This document shows positions 58,776-64,000 of a stretch of DNA of 64,000 bases, piece after piece. The translations under genes and the position numbers were made by a program. How positions within the stretch are numbered: the first letter of the stretch is position 1; each line of letters opens with the position of its first letter. The DNA lies in the NCBI RefSeq assembly GCF_036330325.1, contig NZ_JAZDRO010000002.1, positions 62,001 to 126,000 on the forward strand, in the 5' to 3' direction. This DNA comes from Hyphobacterium marinum. Its GTDB lineage: Bacteria > Pseudomonadota > Alphaproteobacteria > Caulobacterales > Maricaulaceae. The notes beneath the pieces were generated by a model. That model had not been told where the DNA came from. It made no database searches and saw only the letters and a program-made list of their open reading frames with translations.

Positions 58776-59528
58776 TCAATCTCCCGCACGTGAATTTGTG
58801 ACCGAGCCGATGGCCTGCTCCAGCGTGAGGCCAAGCTCGCCGCCCAGCCCAAGCGCGAGTCCCTGACTGTCGATATCGCTGCCCAGGGTCAAAACGCGGC
58901 CGATGTTCAGGGCAACAATGACGAGGCGGTCCCCGGTATCGACGGCCAGCGGCGTTCCGGACAGGCCGTGCCGCGAACGGCAATCATGTGTGAAGAGGTC
59001 CGCGATGCGATCGGAGTTCAAAACACCGTGGCTGAGGCGGCAGAACCGGTCCCGCGCCGCCGGGCCCAGCATGGCGACCGGGACGTCTCTTTGCGCAAGA
59101 TCCGAAAGACGTCCGGGAGCGAGCCTCACCGTCGCCGGAGCGAAAGGTTCCTCGGTGACGATGATGGCCCAGTCATCGCCGGGCTCCGTAATCCGGTCGG
59201 GCATGGTCAGGCTTGTGATATCGACGCGGTGACCACCCGGCGCATAGAGCCAGCACTCTTCAAGCGCGGTACCGCTAACGTCACGCAGACCGTGGGACGT
59301 TGTCAGGATGACCTCACCGCGCCGTGTGTCCGCCGTCTGGATTATGCCGCCGCGCGACACTTGCAGAACGTCGCTCCCGGCCTGACGGCAGACGATGCGG
59401 ACGACGCCGGGGCTGGCGGCCTCGACATGGGCCTCACTGATCGGCCGGATGTCACTCGCCCTAGCTGATGCAGGCGAATAATTCAAAATGGCCAGGGTGA
59501 CAACGCCAATTAAATTTATATATTTCAT
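58776..59528 (-). CDS. Secreted trypsin-like serine protease, paralogue A
   Basis: 250 residues. Signal peptide at about 1-24. Chymotrypsin-fold triad: His79 (TSHGLR), Asp119 (DDWAII), Ser190 (RHGLSGTPL). The nucleophile motif is GLSGTPL rather than the usual GDSGGP. Cysteines at 47, 92, 163 and 183 probably form disulfides. Sequence blocks DCRSxHGxSGxPL, VIVALNIGRV and LALGLGGELG are shared with paralogue B (60078). A 114-bp non-coding stretch precedes the LprI-like gene. Confidence 0.85.
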   Translation of the reverse strand: MKYINLIGVVTLAILNYSPASARASDIRPISEAHVEAASPGVVRIVCRQAGSDVLQVSRGGIIQTADTRRGEVILTTSHGLRDVSGTALEECWLYAPGGHRVDITSLTMPDRITEPGDDWAIIVTEEPFAPATVRLAPGRLSDLAQRDVPVAMLGPAARDRFCRLSHGVLNSDRIADLFTHDCRSRHGLSGTPLAVDTGDRLVIVALNIGRVLTLGSDIDSQGLALGLGGELGLTLEQAIGSVTNSRAGD

Positions 59529-59642
59529 GATTTTAGACTAGCGCGCACCTGGCGGCAGCGGGAGTCTATTCGGCTTTCGCTCACGCAGCCTTGATGGCCT
59601 CCCTGACGGGGTGGCCCTGGCGTTCGCGGCGATTGGGCCGGC

Positions 59643-60044
59643 CTAGTTGTCGAGCAGCTCGGCCGCGCGGGCACGGGTCAGGGCGATCCGGCAATCCAGC
59701 GCCAACTCCTCGCCATCCTCACCCATCAGCAGAAGGCTTGCCCGGCGCGCGCACTCGGCGTCGCGGTAGGCAAACCAGGCGGCATGGGCGGCGTTGAGCC
59801 GGTCGGTGGCGTTCGCAAACCCGGGGAAGTCCGCGTCGATCTCGGCGGCCTCGTCATGAGCCGCGGCAATCGCTGCCGCCAATCCGCCCTCGGCATTGTC
59901 GAGCAGGTCTTCCAGGCAATCCCGCCGCGCATCGTCGTCACGGACATGCTCGGCGCATTCCACAGCGGGGCGGCGCGGCGCATGGAGATCGGGCAGTGCC
60001 TCCTGCGCAGAGGCAACAGACAGGGCGGCGGCGAGGATCAGCAT
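59643..60044 (-). CDS. LprI/DUF1311-like periplasmic protein
   Basis: 133 residues. A short hydrophobic leader (MLILAAALSVASA). The DUF1311 pattern is seen near 88-133: LNAAHAAWFAYRDAECARRASLLLMGEDGEELALDCRIALTRARAAELLDN (W..YRD.EC ... C...L...R...L). LprI-type proteins inhibit lysozyme, and some related domains bind proteases. Two Cys-pairs are in place for disulfides. It lies between two trypsin-like proteases, 33 bp downstream of paralogue B, so may control or process with them. Confidence 0.78.
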   Translation of the reverse strand: MLILAAALSVASAQEALPDLHAPRRPAVECAEHVRDDDARRDCLEDLLDNAEGGLAAAIAAAHDEAAEIDADFPGFANATDRLNAAHAAWFAYRDAECARRASLLLMGEDGEELALDCRIALTRARAAELLDN

Positions 60045-60077
60045 GAAACCAAACTCCGTGGGACAATCAGGCGAGGC

Positions 60078-60872
60078 TTATTGCCGGGTGCCGGCGGTGT
60101 CACGCCGGTCATGCCGCGCCTGGGCAAAATTGGTGGCAGGCTCTGCAGCATCCCGCAGCGCGCTGTCCAGCACGGCCAGAAAGCCGCCGTCCAGTCCCAG
60201 CGCCAGCGCGGATTCTCCATCCGGATCGTCGGCGTTGGTAACCCGGCCGAGATTGAGCGCGATGACCGTCACCTCGCCATTTACACGCGCGACGAGCGGC
60301 GCGCCGGACTGGCCGCGCTCCGATCCGCAATCGTGCAGGAAGACACGCTGGCCATCGCTGACCATGCGGGAGTTGAGGTTGAGACGGCAGTCGGTATTGG
60401 AAAACCGGCGGCCGAACATCGCAACCCGCAAGACGCCGCGATTGGCGCTTTCCAGCGTGATCACCGGCAGGCGCATCACCGGCTCAGCGATCGGCCGGTC
60501 GGTCATCACCACCGCCCAGTCCTGGCTGGCACCGGCCATAGAGCGCGAATTGGCGATCCGGTGAATGCGATAGCGGGTGCCATTGTCGAGCTGGACCCAG
60601 CAGTCCTGGCGTATGTCCTCGCCGTAATTGCCGACGCCGTGACCGGTCGTGACGATAACATCGCCCCGCCGGTTCTCGCCGGTCCCGGCCACCACGACAC
60701 CGCTGGAGACGGTCGCGCGATTGGTATGATCAATCCGGCAATAGACCGAGACCATGGCGTCAGCGGCGATATCGAGATCAGAGGCGCGCAGGGCGAGGAA
60801 TTCTGCGTCCACGGGTGCTGTCCCGGCACATAGGCCGGACACCATGAACAGAACACACGCTAACCTGCGCAA
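60078..60872 (-). CDS. Secreted trypsin-like serine protease, paralogue B
   Basis: 264 residues. Signal peptide MRRLACVLFMVSGLCAGTAPVDA if started at TTG 60872; a longer ATG start at 60908 would overlap mtnP by 32 bp and its added leader is unlikely. Triad: His78 (TTGHGV), Asp118 (QDWAVV), Ser189 (GQSGAPL). Shared blocks with paralogue A, including DCGSERGQSGAPL and VIALNLGRV. Cysteines at 45, 91, 162 and 182 match the four of A. The gene follows mtnP at once, so is probably co-transcribed. Confidence 0.83.
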   Translation of the reverse strand: MRRLACVLFMVSGLCAGTAPVDAEFLALRASDLDIAADAMVSVYCRIDHTNRATVSSGVVVAGTGENRRGDVIVTTGHGVGNYGEDIRQDCWVQLDNGTRYRIHRIANSRSMAGASQDWAVVMTDRPIAEPVMRLPVITLESANRGVLRVAMFGRRFSNTDCRLNLNSRMVSDGQRVFLHDCGSERGQSGAPLVARVNGEVTVIALNLGRVTNADDPDGESALALGLDGGFLAVLDSALRDAAEPATNFAQARHDRRDTAGTRQ

Positions 60873-60876
60873 AACC

Positions 60877-61764
60877 CTACGCCCCCAACACCCGCCTTGC
60901 GACGGCATCCAGCTTACCCATCAACACCGTATCGCGTGCGGCTGGCGGGGTCACTATGGCGATGTCGAGAATCGACTCGATTCCGTCCGGTGAGGGTGTT
61001 CGTGGGCTCGCGGCCATGGCCTCGGCGAGGGATTCTACAAGCTTTCGGGCCTTGGCGGCATTGGCCTGCATGACTTTCAGGATGGAGGGCACGTCCACGT
61101 CCTCGCCGCCCGCGCGCCAGCTGTCATAGTCGGTGACCATGGCAACGCTCGCGTAGGGCAGTTCCGCTTCACGGGCGAGCCTGGCTTCGGGCATGTTGGT
61201 CATGCCGATTACGTCACAGCCCCACTCCCGGTAGAGGCGGGATTCCGCCCGCGTGGAGAATTGCGGGCCTTCCATTGCCAGATAGGTCCCGCCCTGGTGG
61301 ACCCGCGCCCCGGCGGCCTCGCCCGCATCCGCGACCATGGACGAGAGGCGCGAACAGACCGGGTCGGCCATGGGCACATGGGCCACACAGCCCGGTCCGA
61401 AGAAGCTGGACGCCCGTCCTTTCGTGCGGTCGACATACTGGTCGACGACGACGAAGTCGCCCGGAGCCATGTGTTCGCGCAGCGATCCGCAGGCTGACAG
61501 GGACAGAATATCGGTCGCGCCCGCGCGTTTCAGCGCGTCGATATTGGCGCGGTAGTTGATCGCGTCCGGTGACAGGACATGACCGGGCCCATGACGCGGT
61601 ATGAAGCAGACCGGGACGCCGGCGAGCTTGCCGGTGCGAACCGGTGCAGAGGGCTTTCCCCATGGCGTATCGGTGACCGTCTCCGGGCCATCCAGTCCTT
61701 GCAGATCATACAGGCCGGAGCCGCCGATAATGCCGAGTGTCCAGCCGGTCACAGGGCCGCTCAA
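60877..61764 (-). CDS. mtnP: 5'-methylthioadenosine phosphorylase
   Basis: 295 residues. WTLGIIGGSGLYDL, RHGPGHVLSPDAINYRANIDAL, SLSACGSLREHMAPGDFVVVDQYVDRT, GGTYLAMEGPQFSTRAESRLYREWGCDVIGMTNMPEARLAREAELPYASVAMVTDYDSW: the MTAP family. It splits methylthioadenosine into adenine and methylthioribose-1-phosphate. The upstream neighbour, the hypothetical protein at 61761-62207, overlaps by 4 bp; apt lies further downstream on the same strand. Confidence 0.96.
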   Translation of the reverse strand: MSGPVTGWTLGIIGGSGLYDLQGLDGPETVTDTPWGKPSAPVRTGKLAGVPVCFIPRHGPGHVLSPDAINYRANIDALKRAGATDILSLSACGSLREHMAPGDFVVVDQYVDRTKGRASSFFGPGCVAHVPMADPVCSRLSSMVADAGEAAGARVHQGGTYLAMEGPQFSTRAESRLYREWGCDVIGMTNMPEARLAREAELPYASVAMVTDYDSWRAGGEDVDVPSILKVMQANAAKARKLVESLAEAMAASPRTPSPDGIESILDIAIVTPPAARDTVLMGKLDAVARRVLGA

Positions 61765-62207
61765 TCTGCCGGGACGTCGTTGCAGCGGACCAGCGAGTAG
61801 GTCGACCGGCCCGTGCCGATCCAGTCGCGGCGGATCCAGCGGAACTCATCGCGGCTGTCCATGAACAACACCCAGGCCACTGGCTCGCCCGCCTCGGTCA
61901 GGCGTTCCTCGCCTTCGTACTGGATGACGATCCAGCGCGGATCGGTGGACAGGATCGGCCCTTCGGCGCTTTCGCCGGAGCCTTCCTTTTCCGAGTAATA
62001 ATAGTGCCGGTCTTCGGACAGCCAGATATGAACCGGGTCGTCCTCGCAGCTGCCGGGATTATTCTCGCCGTCCGGGACGACCCAGCCCCAATAGCCCTCG
62101 ACCACGTTGAGGGCATGGAAGTCGTCCTGAGCGAGCGCTGGACCCGCGCATGAAAAAGCCGCCAGCGCGCTTGCGCCGGCGGCTTTCAGAACGGTGTCAA
62201 ACCGCAT
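61761..62207 (-). CDS. Secreted protein of unknown function next to cytochrome c1
   Basis: 148 residues. Signal peptide MRFDTVLKAAGASALAAFSCAGPALA. The mature part is acidic and aromatic, with two Cys (SCEDDPVH and VRCNDVP) that may form a disulfide, and a strand pattern (WIVIQYEGEERL, VAWVLFMDSRDEFRWIRRDWIG). Its start overlaps the cytochrome c1 stop by one base (TGATG), and its stop overlaps the mtnP start by 4 bp. No family recognised. Confidence 0.78.
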   Translation of the reverse strand: MRFDTVLKAAGASALAAFSCAGPALAQDDFHALNVVEGYWGWVVPDGENNPGSCEDDPVHIWLSEDRHYYYSEKEGSGESAEGPILSTDPRWIVIQYEGEERLTEAGEPVAWVLFMDSRDEFRWIRRDWIGTGRSTYSLVRCNDVPAD

Positions 62208-63022
62208 CAGTGTTCCTGGTTGGACCAGACCTGACGATAGGCAAACCAGGTCAGGCCGCACAGGATCAGCATGTAGATCAGTACAATGAGGCCGGTCCGC
62301 TTGCGCTCGGTGGCATGCGGGTCGGTCGCCCAGGCCAGGAAGGCGACGACATCTTCGGCCATCTGTTCGGGCGTGGCTTCGACTTCCTCGCCGCCTTCGG
62401 GCGTCGTGTAGGACACGCGGCCTTCTGTCAGCTGCGGCCCCATGGCGAGCAGGCCGCCCGGGAAATAGGGATTGTAGTACTGACCCGGACGGACCGTGAC
62501 GCCTTCGGGCGCTTCATGTCCGTATCCCAGCAGGAGCGAGCGCACATAGTTCGCGCCGTCATGGCGGGCATTGACGATGAGCGACAGATCGGGTGGCAGA
62601 GCGCCGCCATTCGAGGCACGGGCCGCTTGCGGATTGGGATAGGGGTTCGGGAAGCTGTCCGCCGGTATACCGGGACGCTCGAACATCTCGCCCAGATCGT
62701 CCGGACCATCAGTGATGACGTATTGTTCCGCGATCCAGCGCACGACTTCATTGTCGTTCGGATTGGGATACTCCGGATCGTAGAAGGGGCCACCCTCCTC
62801 GCCCAGATTGCGGAAGCTCATCATGTCGAGCCCGTGGCAGGCCGCGCAGACTTCCTGATAGACCTGAAAGCCGCGTTGCAGCTGGTCCCGGTCGAACGTC
62901 CCGAACGGGCCGGCGAACGTCCAGTCATGCTGTTCGGGGTGATGCTGTTCGCCTTCGGCGGCCAGGGCCGGGGCGCTGACCAGAAGAGCAGCGGAGACGG
63001 CGAGAATGCGTGTGATCGTCAT
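62207..63022 (-). CDS. petC: Cytochrome c1 of the bc1 complex
   Basis: 271 residues. Signal peptide ILAVSAALLVSAPALAAEG. Haem c motif VCAACHGLD, then RNLGEE...; axial Met in the GGLLAMGPQ-like segment. C-terminal anchor helix TGLIVLIYMLILCGLTWFAYRQVW. It passes electrons from the Rieske protein to soluble cytochrome c. Start ATG at 63022 gives the signal peptide. 11 bp after the cytochrome b gene. Confidence 0.95.
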   Translation of the reverse strand: MTITRILAVSAALLVSAPALAAEGEQHHPEQHDWTFAGPFGTFDRDQLQRGFQVYQEVCAACHGLDMMSFRNLGEEGGPFYDPEYPNPNDNEVVRWIAEQYVITDGPDDLGEMFERPGIPADSFPNPYPNPQAARASNGGALPPDLSLIVNARHDGANYVRSLLLGYGHEAPEGVTVRPGQYYNPYFPGGLLAMGPQLTEGRVSYTTPEGGEEVEATPEQMAEDVVAFLAWATDPHATERKRTGLIVLIYMLILCGLTWFAYRQVWSNQEH

Positions 63023-63033
63023 GGGTCCGCCTC

Positions 63034-64000
63034 CTATTGGGCCGGCTGCGCGGCGTTGTCGCCGAGCACGGATGCTTCGATACTCGCCGGGCGTGGTTTC
63101 GGCCGTTCGGTGAAGCCGAGGACAGGCAGGATCACCAGGAAGTAGGCGAAATAATACGCCGTCAGGATCTGGGCGAATGTCAGCACGGTAAAGCCGGTTG
63201 CATGACCTTCCGCGTCGGTGCCCATGGCGATGATGATGTCGTCCGGGTTCTTGGCCCCGCACCAGCCGAGCGCCAGGCAGGCGGCGACGAAGATGAGGAA
63301 GAACCAGCGGGCGATCGGGCGATAGCGCATCGACCGGATCGGCGAGGTGTCCAGCCAGGGCAGGACGAAGAGAATGCCGATCGAACCGAACATGGCCAGC
63401 ACACCGCCCAGGCGGGCATCAATCGGGCCGATATCGAAGGTGATGGCACGCAGGATCGCGTAGAAGGGCAGATAATACCATTCGGGAACGATGTGCGACG
63501 GCGTCACCAGCGAGTCCGCCGGGATGAAGTTGTCCGCATGGCCCAGCACGTTCGGCATGAAGAAAGCGAACGCCAGGAAGACGGTCAGGAAGACCAGGAT
63601 CGCGAAGCCGTCCTTCACCGTGTAGTACGGGTGGAAGGGAAGCGTGTCCTTCTTGGTCTTGACCTCGATACCGGTCGGATTGCCGTTGCCCGGCACGTGC
63701 AGCGCCCAGATGTGCAGACCGACGACACCGGCGATCACGAAGGGCAGCAGGTAGTGCAGCGAGAAGAAGCGGTTCAGCGTGGCACCGCCAACCGAGAACC
63801 CGCCCCACAGCCATTCACGCAGGGCTTCACCGACAACCGGGATCGCACCGAAGAGGTTGGTGATCACGGTCGCACCCCAGAAGCTCATTTGGCCCCAGGG
63901 AAGGGTATAGCCAAGGAAGCCGGTCGCCATCATCAGGAGATAGATCACGACGCCGAGGATCCACAGGAGCTCGCGCGGGGCCTTGTATGATCCATAATAG
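63034..64000 (-). CDS. petB: Cytochrome b of the bc1 complex, N-terminal part outside the window
   Basis: 322 residues visible; the gene runs off the right edge and lacks the first about 100 residues. Transmembrane helices and haem ligands: one of the first pair of histidines lies outside the window, the second pair is in FFSLHYLLPFVIAGVVGLHIWALH. The Qo signature PEWY is in IVPEWYYLPFYAILR. The C-terminal helices and soluble end (FTERPKPRPASIEASVLGDNAAQPAQ) are visible. It oxidises ubiquinol and reduces quinone in the Q cycle. Followed by petC on the same strand. Confidence 0.97.
   Translation of the reverse strand, partial: YYGSYKAPRELLWILGVVIYLLMMATGFLGYTLPWGQMSFWGATVITNLFGAIPVVGEALREWLWGGFSVGGATLNRFFSLHYLLPFVIAGVVGLHIWALHVPGNGNPTGIEVKTKKDTLPFHPYYTVKDGFAILVFLTVFLAFAFFMPNVLGHADNFIPADSLVTPSHIVPEWYYLPFYAILRAITFDIGPIDARLGGVLAMFGSIGILFVLPWLDTSPIRSMRYRPIARWFFLIFVAACLALGWCGAKNPDDIIIAMGTDAEGHATGFTVLTFAQILTAYYFAYFLVILPVLGFTERPKPRPASIEASVLGDNAAQPAQ

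Overview
The window is about 64 kb of GC-rich bacterial chromosome that is almost fully coding. It looks like an alphaproteobacterium, most likely a marine or aquatic member of the Maricaulales/Hyphomonadales (relatives of Maricaulis and Oceanicaulis). That placement is an inference from three things: the alphaproteobacterial DnaG that has lost most of its zinc ligands, the class GN sortase with its VIT/vWA target typical of marine proteobacteria, and Caulobacter-like TTGACG promoters. I see no prophage, plasmid backbone, IS element, rRNA operon or CRISPR array.

Layout. 1-8 kb: a truncated M28 peptidase with a membrane-tethered regulator, a serine hydrolase, two acyltransferase-3 proteins, a pentapeptide-repeat protein, a regulator/membrane-protein pair and a CAU-anticodon tRNA (probably Ile2). 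8-14 kb: a SIMPL protein, panD, a nitrilase-fold amidase, an XRE regulator with a tandem-repeat operator, and two secreted proteins sharing short motifs I do not recognise. 14-21 kb: yjbQ, a GNAT enzyme, a TPR-S41 hydrolase, then yqeY, dnaG and rpoD. 21-30 kb: carA, a methyltransferase-PhyH fusion, an orphan peptide-binding lipoprotein, carB and greA. 30-40 kb: a BlaI plus M56-M23 signalling pair, an ELM1-like protein with a phosphatase, trxB, a DUF547 protein, an aldo/keto reductase, a LysR regulator, dps and an aspartate aminotransferase. 40-50 kb: the sortase target and sortase, DUF3052, a Pro-rich membrane protein, threonine aldolase, rplY-pth-ychF, a lipoprotein and an esterase. 50-58 kb: a second membrane-tethered regulator, a Bcr/CflA exporter, a crotonase, a hairpin-rich repeat element, rlmJ, an S10 peptidase and apt. 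58-64 kb: a GST, two paralogous trypsin-like proteases flanking an LprI-like protein, mtnP, and the cytochrome c1 and b genes of complex III.

Themes. Pyrimidine/arginine precursor synthesis (carAB), adenine salvage (mtnP makes adenine, apt recaptures it), translation (rplY, pth, ychF, rlmJ, tRNA) and replication/transcription (dnaG, rpoD, greA) form the housekeeping frame. The accessory content is mostly envelope-facing: secreted hydrolases, a sortase system, and sensor-protease and sensor-regulator proteins. The most original-looking parts are the XRE module with shared-motif secreted proteins (11.0-13.9 kb), the methyltransferase-PhyH fusion and orphan binding protein lodged between carA and carB, the M56-M23 receptor-like protein with BlaI, and the protease/LprI/protease cluster.
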